Numbered from the stretch's first letter, positions 10,862 through 24,603 are shown. The stretch is DNA of 64,000 bases from Opisthocomus hoazin (GCF_030867145.1 NC_134422.1:5397531-5461530); one strand, 5' to 3'. Notes: generated from the letters alone by a model not told the origin. Numbers and translations: made by a program.

Positions 10862-13800
10862 CTGTAATGATTTTGAATCAATAGAATGATAATGCACGGC
10901 TATAGAAAATACAAAGGAAGTAAAGAAGACTAAGGTTATTTCTGAGCTTTTTAATAGCTGAAATTATTTTGGTAATACAGGGATCAAACTTTGCCTTTCT
11001 TACTTTACTAGGTCGCAGATTTCTCTATACATATTATCATTGGAATCAAGTGTTAATGTCAGACAGACATTATAGATAATGTCTTTATATAATGAAAGAC
11101 ATTTCTGTCTACTGTTAAAGTTTTACACATATCCATATCTGCATAAACGAATTTGCACACAAAACCAGCCTGTTAAGAGATTGCATATCTGGTGAGGATC
11201 CATAAATTCTCTATACATTCAACAGGGCTGCAAGAAACTCAAAATCACATGCAAGTTTTCCCTTGCATTTACGTCAGGTAACAAAAGCCAAGGGGCAAGA
11301 CTCAAATATCATGACTGCGCTACAAACTCTTGTCTTTGGAAATACTAAATTTGCACTATCATATTGACTTTAACCTTTTAAGTCTGATATAGTCAGGGTC
11401 GCAGGTTCTGTCTCTGCTAGTCTACAAGAAGAAAACTGTCTCTGCTAGTCTACAAGAAGAAAAAGTATTTTACTTGATTCTGGTTAAATAGCTCTGTTCT
11501 CTTACAGAGCAACAAGGACAGGGGAGCTGCAGAAACTCAAAATGACATTAAACTTGCAAAAGTGATTGCTTAAAAATGACTGTACAACTTTGCCACACAA
11601 ACAACAACAAAAAAATTTGGCAGAAGAGTTTGGGAGTAGAAGGTGTGACAGTAGGTGCGACGGCTTCTGCTTGTGCTCTGGAAAAGCTCAGTTACAGGGA
11701 AAAACAGAAAATGTGACCTCGGAAGCAATTCACGCCTGCCTTTCCCAAAAACCCCCTCTTCTTCTTCCCATGCAAGTAGCTTCAGGAAAAGATGACAAGA
11801 TATAGATCTACTGGTACCCCATAGTCACTTCAAATCAGATTCTAGCACATAAATGCCATATCGCTGCTCATGGACAATTGTGCCTCCACTGCCTGCAGCT
11901 GCAAAATAGGAGGCAAGGCAGAGGTCCTGTGTGAAAATCCATGATCTTCACTCCCAAGATCACTGCTGCATACTGAAGGAGTAACACTTTTAAGATTACT
12001 TCTACCATAACCTGAAGAGTGTATAAAGATGTAACTGAGAAATCCTGCTCAAAATATAACAAAGTCTGGTTTCCAGCAGCAACTGGAAAGCACTCTTTTG
12101 TAGAATACCTCAAGTATTACTCCATGATTCTATCGCAGTCATTAGACTCTGCACAACACAAAAGACCCTACATGTTTTTTTTCTGTCACACAAAATATGG
12201 CTGCTGTAAGACAGACTGTGCATGGAGACTGTGCAGTCATGGGAATGAATGCGACGAGGACCAGAGGGTCTCGTACTTGTACAAAAATCTAGAGGTGCTT
12301 CCTTCCCCAGACAGGCAGGCAGAGCACACACACGACTATTCAGCACTTTACTGGAGGCAAAATGGAGAACGGTCTCCTATTCCTCTGGGCTTTGCAGCAG
12401 TATGAAGGACGGATCTCCTCAGGCTGCACGCGAAAATCTGTTTGCTCAGGCTTTGTGCAAGGAATATTTGGCCTCCTGGGTGAAATTTTTGAAAGAGATC
12501 TTTTAAATGCAGCTGTAGAGAGTTCCCCTTTTTTCCATAAAAGGGAGCTGCTACAGCCATAACAGTCACTTTAAGCATTATTGAGGAATAACGTGCATTA
12601 ACACTTGCAGATTTCATTGTTTCCATTGGAAACACTGCCTTCTGCTTAATGTGTCCCAGTGAAGGTGGCATGCAATTTCACTAGCCATCTCTTGCCAGAC
12701 ACGAAAACTATTCTCTTTCCCACTGTATTAGAGCAATTAGCACTGGGAAATCCTGGCTGTGCCAAAAGGTAATGCAGGCACAGAAAGGGGAGGCGATGGA
12801 AACTGCTCAGCCCTCATTGTCTGAGGCTCCCTGCAGTGGGCTAAATGACATCAGCCCACACAAACTGGAGCACTGACAATCTGGGTCATAGCAGAATAGC
12901 TTTCAGCTTTTCTCAAAGGTCACATAAAGTTTTAAAAAAATATATTGGATGTTTAAGGGCTAACAAAATAAATTGTCAGGCAGAACAAGAAGCATTGCTG
13001 TGCCCTTTGCAGTCCTTCAGCATCACATGTAAGCTGGAGAAAGCACAACTGGCAATTTTCTGACTTTGTTTGCTTAAGATACTGTTTTTTCAGTAAATAA
13101 AGAGGACGGACATAAAGTATATGGACATTGCTCTTTGTTCCAGCACCAGCTTTGCTGTGACACAAGCTTTAGCGGAACTCTAGCAGAAATAAAAATCTCC
13201 CATTTATGCTGATGGCAAAACCTTGCTAACCAAGGCTGGCTTGAAAAGCAGCTTAGGAAAAATTTTAATACAGTAGCATTTGTAACATATAGTAGGTAAA
13301 TCTATGTAAAAGCATCCTTTTCAGCCACAAAGACCTAGAGTCCTGCAATTCAGGGGTGAACCGTCCATAAGAGAAACGCTGCTACGTCTAGGTACGAAAC
13401 GCAGCGTGATACGAGGTGTTTGGAGGACAGCCGCATGCCTACAGACAGGGCTGAATTGTGCTCTCCGAGGTGGATCAGAGGGCTTTCAGCACATGAGTCA
13501 CCCCTTCCTAGCCAGGAAAGGATTAGCTCTGTGTGGCAGGAACTGCCCTCTCCACAGCCGTGATCTCAGCGATTCGTATAGAGGTGGGGCAGAGACTGGG
13601 CTCTGCAGCTTTGGCTGCCAAAAAAACGATGACAAGGTGAAATAAAGCCCAGTCGGGAGCTATACCACACTCGTGAATTCCCCTTCTAGGAAGCATTCAC
13701 AGACAGCTTCTGCCTTTTCAGTTTGTAGTAAAAGGGACTACAGCGGAGGAAAGGTTCCTTGAGCCACTGTTTAGATTCCAGGACACCAAGAGGCCGCATT

Positions 13801-14283
13801 CATTTTCTTTCGTAAAGGAGCTATGTCTGTTTTGCCCAGGGAAATCTATGTGGAAGCAACTCTGGATGCAGCTTTTCAGAGTTCTGTGATTCCTTCGTGG
13901 GAGGATCAGGAACAGCGTCCTTCGCATGAGCTGCACTGAGGCAAGCCCTGAAAATCTCTACTGGAAAAGCTGCTGTTTGTAACCAGCCTCTAAAAACTGG
14001 GACAAACACAGTGCTAGAGGTCAGGTTTGGAGGTTTGAACCTCAGGTATACTGAGTCCAACAGCAAAGTTTGTGACAACAGTGAAGGGATGAGCACATTT
14101 ATTAAAAGCGTTGGTCTCCTAGGGTTGTGGGGTCATTTTGTTTGTTTTTCATTCCCCCCTCCCCCCCTTCACTTTTTTGGTTCTTTTGCAAATTTTTTTA
14201 AGGGAGACAGCAACAATACATGTAATGTTAATTTAACATTTTTATACTCTTAAATTTAGGCTCAAAGTAAAGCAATTTCTTAC
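10862..14283 (-). other. KYNU intron 12 (3,422 bp)
   Basis: The donor is GTAAGA after 14284. The intron holds a perfect 28-bp tandem duplication at 11408-11463, a patch of clustered CpG at about 13360-13440, and a C/T homopolymer block at about 14146-14175. Several overlapping open frames of 60-130 codons lie at 11566-14253 on both strands. None has a recognisable domain, and they shadow one another, so I treat them as chance. Confidence 0.8.
11408..11463. repeat. perfect 28-bp tandem duplication
   Basis: A unit beginning CTGTCTCTGCTAGTCTACAA occurs twice head to tail, at 11408-11435 and 11436-11463, with no mismatch. Perfect identity suggests a recent duplication, probably polymorphic in length. 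It lies within KYNU intron 12, away from splice sites. Confidence 0.95.
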
Positions 14284-14369
14284 CTCTAAACTGGCTTGCA
14301 GAGCACAGACCAGTAAAATTGGAGGATTTGATAACCGAAATCCATTAATTCCTTCACTTAGTTGCAATT
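14284..14369 (-). CDS. KYNU: KYNU coding exon 12, human residues 319(part)-347
   Basis: This 86-bp exon is two bases finishing a split Lys codon plus 28 codons. It reads [20 protein letters not shown] and then CALQASLE; human has [20 protein letters not shown] then CSLHASLE. S332 and N333 of human KYNU sit in the R-L-S-N-P-P motif and are both conserved. N333 contacts the ligand and is part of the human 3-hydroxykynurenine specificity set. The acceptor reads ttttccag before 14369. The donor is GAG|GTAAG, so the downstream junction is phase 0. Confidence 0.97.
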
Positions 14370-15855
14370 CTGGAAAATGAATAACTTATATTAGTGTTTT
14401 TGATTTCTTCCTTTTAATTATTTGGACCTTATCTTGAAGTCCGTCCTCACGCAATAAAATATTTCACTGATGTGGCCTGTAGGAATCAGTCATTAAAAGG
14501 AAATAGTAATCTATTCACAGCTAATACTTCTAGCTTCGAGACAAGTCCAATTTTATCCTGTGGAAGACTTCATTAGCAGCTTCCTGGGAACTAGAGAACT
14601 GCAATTAATTTGTTTAAATGGTGTGTGTTAAAACCACCTTCGCACTTGAAGCTCTTTTAACACTGGCACAAACCAGAGAAATTCCAAGTCAGCAGCTGCA
14701 CGCTCACGCGGAGCCGCAGTGCTGCCACGAGCAGGGAATCGGGTTCCTCAGCTTTATTAAGCTGACGAGGCACGTAGGCGACTGCACGTGCAGTTAAGTG
14801 TCGCTTCAGGCCACGTAGAGAAGTTGCATTGACTTTAGGCTGTGAAATTTCACAAAATCTACTTAATAAATCTATAAAGCCTCACTGTAAGTTCTGTGTC
14901 ACTATTTATATTTCATGCTACAGCACTGGAGCAAGAGGATGCTGCAGAGGAGATGCTCTTCATGCACTGCAGACTGGATAATTTCAGAATGATCATGGCC
15001 CAACTTCTCCCCTATAAATTGCCCATGGAAATGAATAAACAATATTTTTCTTCCTCTAACAGTATTTCCAGGCAATTCGTGTCTCCTGCTGGCTTTGCAT
15101 AGTGCCACTCTCTTACATTTGGTCAGAAAACAAAGAGCAGACTGAGGCTATTAGTTACATCAATAGGGGTTGCCACAGAAAATTAAAAATATATTAAAAA
15201 CAAAACAACCAATCAAATAAAAATGGTCCTTTCTCCTCCTGCTGCCTCAGGATATTCTCTCTGCCATACTTTAAAATGGAGATGAGCATTCTAGCTGTCA
15301 GATTTGGAAATGGAGGCCTCATTTCATATTGGGACAAGAAATATTTAGCTATTTCGGAGCAGGTTTGGTTTTATCTTATAACTCTTCGTTTGCTAGTGCA
15401 AGGGGTTTGGAGATGCTGAAACATTAGTGGTATTTCACGGCTTACTTCAGGTTTCCTTACTTTTGTTTCTCATTAATTCCAGTGGAACTAGTCCTAAAGT
15501 AAGATATTACCCAAGTGAATGATAGCAGATCCTCGCTCCTCAGAGATTTATGTGTTTGATTCACTGAGATATTTTGAAACTTTCACCCATATTTGACATC
15601 TGCACTTTGAAGGTGTTTCAGCATAATATCTAGAAGCAGACAGTCAGACCCATATGCCCAGAGAGCAAATTTTTTTCCACACTTGTTTTGTTAACTCCAT
15701 TGTATTACGCATTTGGGATGAGTTTAACTTAATACCTTGAACATTAGTGAGGAAATGCAAAATTCTATTCTTTCTACTCAAACTACTATGAAAGTGAAGC
15801 TGATTATACATAAATACATCAAATAAGGTAAAACTGAAAGTGTTAAAGTACATAC
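14370..15855 (-). other. KYNU intron 11 (1,486 bp)
   Basis: The donor is GTATGT after 15856. The intron contains a CpG-rich patch at about 14690-14820, listed separately. The open frames at 14896-15108 on the two strands overlap each other and have no recognisable content. No repeat element was recognised. Confidence 0.8.
14690..14820. promoter_or_regulatory. CpG-rich intronic patch with E-box palindrome, candidate regulatory element
   Basis: Within an AT-rich intron this stretch packs about ten CpG dinucleotides into 130 bp. It contains a perfect 14-bp palindrome at 14781-14794 (ACTGCACGTGCAGT) centred on the E-box CACGTG, with further CACGT half-sites on either side. A hairpin lies at 14748-14765 with 7-bp arms (TCAGCTT / AAGCTGA) and a 4-nt loop. 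E-boxes of this type bind bHLH factors such as USF, MYC/MAX or CLOCK/BMAL1. Function is inferred only from composition and motif. Confidence 0.3.
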
Positions 15856-15908
15856 TGTTTTCCATGAGGAATCGTGTTTTGAAGTCATGACCCCACCAGC
15901 CAATTAGC
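15856..15908 (-). CDS. KYNU: KYNU coding exon 11, human residues 301(part)-319(part)
   Basis: This 53-bp exon is one base finishing an Ala codon, 17 codons, and one base of a Lys codon. It reads LIGWWGHDFKTRFLMEN; human has LVGWFGHELSTRFKMDN. The first Trp is human W305, a PLP and substrate contact supplied across the dimer interface. The next residue is Trp here and Phe (F306) in human. The acceptor is attttag before 15908 and the donor is A|GTATGT after 15856. The split phases agree with exons 10 and 12 (GC+G gives Ala; A+AA gives Lys). Confidence 0.96.
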
Positions 15909-18900
15909 CTAAAATTGTGTAAAGAAAGTAAATTAATAGCAATCTTGATATAATATCTTTAGATTTGAGAGTTATGAAATATATAAGTGCGATTAAGAAG
16001 TATATCCATGTCTAATAATACATAGTTTTTCTAACAATGACATAAAAAAGCAATAAGTTATTTAAATACCTGGCACTAAAAATTTAATATTACTGTTTGG
16101 GAATTTGTCTTAAATTATTGCTGATAAAATCTGCCACATCTTTCAATTAACTACTGGCTTCTAACGATATCCGTTTTGTCTGAATTCATTTCACTAAATG
16201 AAAAATAGAGCAGAAATACTTCTGAGGAGTTGTTCCAAAGAATTAAATTCAACCCCATCCCCTAAACTTAGTATAATGAATATTGAAAGCTAAAAGGTGT
16301 TATAAAATCTGACTTTGTTTCACCAAGAAAAGGAGTTGGTGGTGGACAGCAGACAGAGAACAGAGCCTCAGAAGGACTGTGCGGCCATTGCCTTTTCCTG
16401 ACGGTGAGACCACAATGTGAGTTCTGAGTAAACTTTAATTCTCCTAAACTGAGCTTATTATTAAAAAAATCTTTCTTAAAAATAAAAAACTGAACCAGCT
16501 CAACCCAAAAAGCAGATTTTTTAGATCATTTCCAGAAAAAAAAAACCAAAGAAAATAAAATCAATTACTTTTTGAAAATCATTATCCAAGCTTTTAAATT
16601 AGGATGATATTACAGTATGAACATTATCATATCTGCTGAAAAATACGTTCAAGGACATAGCTATAACCAGTTTTCCAAAGCAGCTCAATGTACTGGATCA
16701 CCTGGTGCCCAAGGTACTGCAGATAAAGTCAGCATTAGAAAATCAAGGAGTATCTCCCCACCTCCCTTGGGTTCTGTACTTCTTAACTCAGTATATGGTA
16801 ATATCTTTGACTAATAACGTTGATACTACTTGAAATTTCGCAATGCTATTACAGTATTATAAAGTTGCCGCCTTAGAAGGTCAGGAAGGAGTCTGTGGTC
16901 TCCAGGAAGCTACTTACTGGACACCATTTCTTCCGAGACTTTGCTTAGTTTTCTCTATGCCAGGGAGCAGAGCTTGGAGTGAAGCCTGGCAAGTATTCAA
17001 AATTTGTAATAGTAAAAAAAAAAAAATATCTAAAAGTAAACCTCGTGGTAGATCAGCCTTCCTGGAAGTAAACATAGAAAAAGAATGGCATTGCACCTTT
17101 CTAAAGTAGGAGGACTTCTTTGCAGTATGCTTAAAAGAGTTTAGCTCTGCAGAATTAAGACCACATTTGAGTTAAAGACCAGTTATGCGAATACCATTAC
17201 ACCGTGGTGTAAAATAAAGTACTTCGTATTTTTATATAACAGCATAGGTTTTATGTTTACTTCTGTGAAAGGCTCTGAACTGCATGCAAACACAGTGTAC
17301 ACAGAAAAAGTATGCTTTTTTCTTTATTGCTGTGTGATGTTTTTATTATTCTAAGACCCATGAAAATCAATAGTGCAATATACATTCATTTCAAATGAGA
17401 TATTACATTGCCAAAATGAATATACCCCAAATAAACCATAATGCATCTTCTGCCCAAGTGACTCAGTTACTGATGCTTTGAATCATAAAAGATATTCTGG
17501 CTATTTAATATGAACTATATAATATATAGAACATTATAGAACATTATACTATAAAGCCTGAATAGTATATGTTACTACAACCTACTACTAATATCAATGA
17601 CACACACATTCCATGAATTCCAAAAGTTTTAAACAGAAAAGAATCCATCGGAAATATCACATTTGGAGTTTTCCTCTGTAGCAAAGAGAAAACAATGCTG
17701 TGTTCAATTTGACCGCATCTTGGTGAAAGACAAAATAAACATCAGCCAGAATGTTATCCAGACAGAGCCTGATGAAAAGCATTCTGGTTGCATCGTGAAT
17801 GCTCAAAATTTGATAACTCTAAAGCTGGCTTAAAACCAGACCTCTGCTGCAGTGCCACATTTGCGACTTGGAAACCTAAACTTCAGAACTTCTCCAAAAT
17901 GACAGAATGAAGGATTTTTTTGAAGACAGTTTTAGCTGTCTTGCCCTTTCCTACCACAACTTTGACAATTTGCTGCTTCTTTTTTTTTCTTTCCTTTTGG
18001 CTGTTCTAGAACTTCAGAGGTGTCACTCCAGGATGTGCACTTTGAGGCAGCTCTGGTCCTACACTCTCATTGATCTAATGGTCCATATGGATGTCACATT
18101 ATTTGACATTTAAGTTGACAGGCTTCAAAGTGTTGAAATTAACAAAATCTTTACAAATTAGCAATTTGCTGTTTACAATTTTCTGTGAAAATTTTGAAAT
18201 GAAGGTTGCCACTGCTATGCCAAATTTCAACCTGTTACGGTGGGAAATAGCTAAGGTGTTAAAACCCAAACATAAGGCTTTATAAATGCTCGCTGAAAAT
18301 AATAGGCAATAAAACTGCACATTAAGATACTGCAGTAAAATTTCTTATTAAAGAGTTGTTACTCTGCATGCAAAATGAGTATTTTGAAATGCAGTCACCA
18401 TTTTGATTACTCCTGCTTCAAAAACAAAGGCACCAAGATCTAAATTGATTTTGAATTCCATATCATAATCTTTGCAAAACGCTTAATGTGGAAGGCTCTG
18501 AAAAGCCTTATATGAAGTGCTTGTGTTTAAAAACACCTTAAACTTGTTAGTAACTGGACTGTAGAGTTACACCCTTTTCAGTGCAGATAAAATCCATTTT
18601 GCAAAGTGTGTGTCTGGGGAGAAAAGGGTCTAATTTTGCAAAAGTTCCACTATAAACCTTTGAGAATAGTGTTTTACTCCTCACTGCCCTTTATGTGTAG
18701 ATGCATCCAAACTGGGCGCTTGTCCTGTTTTAACACAGCACTACTCAAAATGGTTATCCCAGCGATGGCCAGATTGCAGTGTGTGCCCAGGCAGCATCCT
18801 GCCACCAGTCCCAGATACCCATGGCCTCCAAGGCTGCCCAGCAGTGTTGCTCCTGGACCACCCCTACAGATAACATCACTCCATCCAGCAGCAAAAGCAA

Positions 18901-21129
18901 ACATCAAATCCATTGCAAGCACCCCAAAGAGAAGAGTAAATCAGTACAGGATCAGCTGTGGCTTTTTCTGAGATGTGGATGTTCTTACAAGCTCACATCT
19001 AAAATAAATTTTAAAATAGATAACGTATTATTCTCTTTTATCCCTCAAATAAAACCCACGTCCTCATGGTTTGACAGCACTGAGACTTTCCTAGGGAATT
19101 CCACAGCTTTCCAGTCTATGCAGAGAAGTAGTTTTTAAATATGACACATAAAATTTAAAGCAAATTGTTACTTGCTCAACTTCATGAAACAAGTAGGCAT
19201 ATAATGAAATATTGCTGAAAGGTATTCAAATGCCCTATTTTCCTCCAAAAATGTTCTCTTATTTTACAAACTAATGAACAAAGATTTGCTGGGTTGGAAA
19301 AATGACTCCGGAAAGGAACAGTATCCTCTTATTCAGTCATACGCTCCATAAGCGCATTTACACCAGGGAACAATCCCTTCAATAAGTATTTTTATTTAGC
19401 TGATTTTCCTCCTTCATCTCTGCCTGCGTTAGACTGAAGCGCTGGTTGTTCATATCTTGAGCCTTATCGTTTGTAGTTGCATTAATGATGCAAGAGCACA
19501 GGATATAATGATCATGATGTATGTGCAGTGTAAACATCAAAGAAGATCCAGTTAAAGAACACAGGAAAAATACAAAAAAATTCCTTTGACCTTTGCTTCG
19601 AAGTTACAGATGATCATGCTCCTCATTTATAATTTACAGCCTGAAGCAACACGGGTCTCATTTCCCTTCTCGGCAAGAAAAATGTAAAAAAGAAACTCTT
19701 GAGTACTGATAGAGAAAGCAGGGAAATACGATTAATGTGGCCCAACTTTTACAATCCAGGGCAATGTACTGAAAGTATCCTGTCATTCTATTGCGTGAGA
19801 AATCATTTTATGTCTGTGAGAAAGCGTGTTGAAAAGCCACAACAGGATTGCATTGTGAAATTAGTAACACTATATATTACATTTGCCCATTTCACTGGGC
19901 ATGGAACCTTTTGTCTTCCCTCCGTCATCGGGTCACAATGCTATCTAGAAATTTTGTATTTATTACTTAGATTATATCTATATTAGAAACATATACCAGC
20001 AAAGCATGCTATGTTTATGAAACTGTGAATGAAGCTAAATCTTAAACAGGCAGTTCTGGGGCGGACTCTGTCCACAAAGCAGCCGATGTAACTAAACTCT
20101 TCATTTATATATTGCTTTATTTTGCAGAAACTTCCAGGTGTTGGCAAATATTTGAGTGTTTGTACTACTGTTCTAGCTGCAAATAAGCATCAGATTTCAG
20201 GAGTTAATGAGACATCTCCCTGCGCTCTAAAGTTTATTACAGAGAACTGAGAAAGATATTATGCTGTGTCTGCAGAGGCAATCTCCTGTGGGGAATGGAA
20301 TGCAAGGGTCAACAACAGTAAGTCCAGTTTCTTGCAGCCCTATACATCCGTGGCACAACTGGTTGAAATGCACATCCCTAGCACATCCATTTCCTGTGCT
20401 TATTTCTCATGACACCCTGAAGGCCTCGAACAGAGAGCCAAGAGGCACACTACACTGTGATGCAGCCTTAGCGAACAGAGGTTAGCTGTGTCTCCAGTAT
20501 CACTCCATCAGTAGGAAATGTGTCAGATAAACAACCCACAAGGTCCTAGGAATTAGGCTACAAAAGAATACAGAAAGTCTGGAGGGTGGAGCCAGAGTGA
20601 ATCTAGGAACAAGCTACATCTGACCTCAGCCACAGATATTTGATCATGTTTGACCAGCATCGTGCTGCCTAGGAGAGTGTGGTGGTGCCATGCCACTGGT
20701 GCCACATCCCGAGTCCAGTTTTGCCCAGCTTTCATGTTTCAAAAGGCAGGTTAAAAAAATAGCAGTGCAGCCGTCTCCTAAAGATCAAAAAAATTCCTTA
20801 ACATACCTTACATCCAGCTATGAATCTCCAGCTCAAATGACAGTTACGTTCCAGACCTTGAAGTACATTCCCCCAGTGTCCTGTGCTCCACGTAGCATGA
20901 TACACATAGAAAAATTAGCCAGGACTCAAGTCCTGAGCAGGAGCATCTCCCAGTGCTGCTGCATTCAGACAAAAGCCAATCCCAGAAGGCAAACTCACAG
21001 AAACAGTTGTACCACCCCTGTTAAGCTCATTTACTCATATCTGGGTTTGCAAACAGCTCTCTACAAACTCTGAGCACAGACCTGATCCCCAGGCTCAACA
21101 GCTGGGGCACAGTCTTTGCATTCTACTCT

Positions 21130-21209
21130 GCATTAATTTTATTGCAGTTTTCTAATTGCAATTTTTTTATATGTTTTAATTTAATTTTTATTGCATTAAT
21201 TTTATTGCA
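21130..21209. repeat. 17-bp direct repeat pair in AT-rich block
   Basis: GCATTAATTTTATTGCA occurs at 21130-21146 and again at 21193-21209, separated by a T-rich spacer. Probably a local duplication or slippage product. Confidence 0.8.
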
Positions 21210-21490
21210 AGCACATGAGCATGGCTGTTCTTCTTTGGATTCAAAGCCAAAAATCAGAATAAACAGCAAGAATGACCCCCTCCTCCAAGAAAGCAGAAAA
21301 AAACCTTTTCATTGCTTTACATAGCAAATTTTTGACTCACTGGCTAGAGTTTTAGCAGGAGTTTCAATATTTTCTTTGCTACCAGACACTTGTCTCATCA
21401 CAGATGAGCTATTTAGTCTTTCCACGCCTCAAGCCCTCATCCTTAGAAATGCTGCTCAGTACTGCCCTGCCTTTCTGGTGAGTGGTGAGA

Positions 21491-21518
21491 ATGTATTCGT
21501 TATAATGTATTCGTTATA
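21491..21518. repeat. 14-bp tandem duplication
   Basis: ATGTATTCGTTATA is present twice in tandem without mismatch, followed by a partial third start (ATG). A short microduplication in KYNU intron 10. Confidence 0.9.
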
Positions 21519-22601
21519 ATGTTTTCACATACTTAGTAATGAGGACCATGCAAGAATGGTGAAACAAGATTTCCTTGGAGTGTATTATACTGCACTTTTT
21601 GAAACGTAGCTAGGGAAAGGTGATTTGAAGGTAATGGCTGATGCCACTGGGTTTTTATCCCCCTCTTCTCAGCCTTTCCCCAAATTATACTCTCAGGCTC
21701 AAAAGTTGTTTCCAGAGTCAGGTTTTTGCTGAGTTCAGAATTTCATACTTGTTTTGATCCATGTCACCTAACTGGCACTTATGTCAAGGAAAAAAAAAAA
21801 GAAAAAAATCAATATTCCTACAGCTTAATTCTGCATAGTGTTTTACAGCTGTGCTGAAACAAAACTGAAGCCCAAGTGGATGGACAATATTTTCCACTGC
21901 AACTCCATCCTCTCCATACTGGGCACCACAGCAAGGTCCTGCTCTGACAGCTTGCTGGAAGGGAGAAAAATATTTCAGATAATGTTTGGTGTGGTGCAGA
22001 GGGGTCTGTGTAATCAAAACAAAGAATAATTGAGAAGTGACTCCCAGTTTCACCACTGAAATAGAGAATTCAAAGATGTTAACCGTCCTGTGTAGGTGAA
22101 ATTCTTCATATACTATGAAGCTGCCAGTTATTGAGTGTACTTCATAGTGTATATATATGGGCTAGGATTTGCATGGGGGGGAGGTGTGTGTTAAGGGAGC
22201 TAGCAGCCAACCTAACTCTCACTGGCCTTCAGAAAAGACAAGACAGCCAGAAGCTATATTTAAAACCTCTTTTTTTTCCTCTTCTTCCCTTGTATCTATT
22301 TAGATAGATTTTATTCCAAATGGTAAGATTGGACTTCTTTCATTATTCTCTTCGGTGCAACGTCTGCTGTTAATTTTAAGTAGGATCTGTGGTTAGAATT
22401 TGAAAAGCTTTTGAAGCCCAGGTAATTATTAGCCTCAGACTTCTGTAGTTTTGGGCTTGTATGTATTCTGATGCTTTCCTTACCCTTTTCAATTCATTAC
22501 AAATGTTTCCTAATTATTAAGCATATGTGACTTTTGAGCAATGTCATACATTATTAATGGACCAGTCTCTTAGAACTCAGTGGAAAAAAATCAAAACTCC
22601 T

Positions 22602-22640
22602 TATGAAAAGTTGCTACTGTGAAAGTAGTAACTTTTCATA
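22602..22640. repeat. 39-nt near-perfect inverted repeat (17-bp arms, 5-nt loop)
   Basis: The arm TATGAAAAGTTGCTACT (22602-22618) is followed by GTGAA and then AGTAGTAACTTTTCATA (22624-22640). The arms pair over 17 positions with one mismatch that would be a G-U wobble in RNA. It is too short for a standard miRNA precursor, but it would form a stable hairpin in DNA or in the intron RNA. Confidence 0.9.
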
Positions 22641-24603
22641 TTTAATAACAATGAGGCTTTACTTTGTCAAAAGACCAAAGTAATATGATTGTATTAGGGG
22701 CTAATAGCATGACATTTTTCTCTTGTTAAGTAGCTTGCATTTTCAGTACCATCTAAAGGGAGACAATTTTTCTCCTCTATTTTGAGGCTTGTCTGGGTTG
22801 AAAAATAGCTAAATTCACTTTCTGCCTAGCAGCAAATTTGAACAGCCGAGACCAAAATCCTGAAAAACAGCATCATAATCTAAACAATGGCACTGACTTA
22901 ACTATGCAGCTGTGATGGCTGGAATTAAGAAACTTTAAATTTGGGTAATCATCCTTTTTCTAAACGTAGCTGGGCAGCCCTCAGCTCCCCGAGCTTTGCT
23001 GTTCTCCGCGGTGGGGACTTCAGTGCAACTGTTCCCACAGGTAGTGAGTCTCCTGGGTGAAAAACCTAGGCTCTTTGGTCAATCAAGTGCAAGGTGATTT
23101 ACAGCTGATAGGTGTTTGAAGACAGAGGGTACACACGCTCTTCTTGAATTGATTTTTTCCTTGTTAGTCTTTTAGACTCAACGCAAGTGGGAATACACCA
23201 ATTTCAACATGTCCCTCCATATTACCCCTCCAGGTGAAAACAAAAGGAGATTGAGTTCACTTCAGTAACAGGAAACAAGTCACTGTGATCAGGGCACGAG
23301 AAAGAGAAATGGCTGCAATGCTGCGAATCCAATCAGGGCCCCTTGGAGTCGCACAGAGGTCTCCGCCAAACCTCCAAGGCGCTTGCAATGAGGGATGATA
23401 ATTTCGTTCGCCATGATCAGGCAAAAGAAAGGTAAGATCAAGTGGCAGACAAAATTGGAGCCTAAATTAAATCTTGGGAAAAGATCTCACAGAAAACAAC
23501 CCCTCTAAGGCTAATGAAGTTGAATTAAAAATTGTTAAATCAGCTTGCGAACAACTATTGCCACAAAGTGCTCATATATCACTTCTACTAGCCAAATACC
23601 AGATACATGAAAAGGGGGAATACAGCCAACAGTTTGTTAGCACATTTACTAAGAGGAAATCAAATATTCTGCCTAACACCAGAAATTAAAAATCAAGCAG
23701 GGATCCAATTTACTCATAGAGATATTAATAAAGCTCTCAGTGATTTTTATAAAGTATTGAGTAGTTCCCAATCATATTATGACGATAAAAACCAGCATAT
23801 TACATTCTTTAAGAATTCAGGGGTTTTTTTCTAGGCTGTTTCAAAAAGAGAAAATTAAACAAGAAGCAAGAGCAACAATCCCTCCTAGAGGTACTTTTAA
23901 ATGTGAATTCTGACTTAAAGGAGACTTGGATGGTTTTGATTACTGTGATGCATTTACTGAACCATACTGTCTCCTCAATCCCTTGAATGAATCTTTGAGG
24001 TGACAATATCTAAGATTTCTAAATAATACATGGATCTGACTGAACTGTAATATAAAAATTTTAAGGTCTGGGAAATTGCGCTTCCTCAGGTCTTTGTTGT
24101 TTTTGAATACAGTAATCACAACTTTAACGCAAGACCTTTATCATACTAGAATCCTTATTAGCTAAAATGTAAGAGTTATCACCTCTGCTCTTTGCCTGAA
24201 ACAAGAAGCAATCCACATCAGATGAGATCTATTATTTTTTTTAATGTCAGTGGCTGGAATTATTTGAATTCAAGATTTTAAGTGTCAGCAGAGTTGCCAC
24301 AGAATCCAGTAGTTGTGTTACAAAACATTTACTAACACAAAACAACACTCGGGGAGAAAAGAACTCACATGGAGTTTACTGAGCTGAAGTCTAAGACATG
24401 AAATCATTAAAGGAGAACAGAAATGGGTTTCTTTCAGAGTTATTTTTAAGAGTCCCTCCTCAAAAAGGCAAAATTTCATCCCACACTCGATAACATGAGA
24501 GAAATGTGACCTTTCTTTACAGGGCTGCAGTTGCCCTAATTTTCAGTAGCACATAAACTACCGGTATTTTGGGCCCTAAAATGTGTTTGACACCAGGTCA
24601 GAC

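Noticed and set aside
12019..12405. 128-codon plus-strand frame in intron 12
   Set aside because: Several other frames on both strands overlap it, it has no known motif, and it lacks splice or start context.
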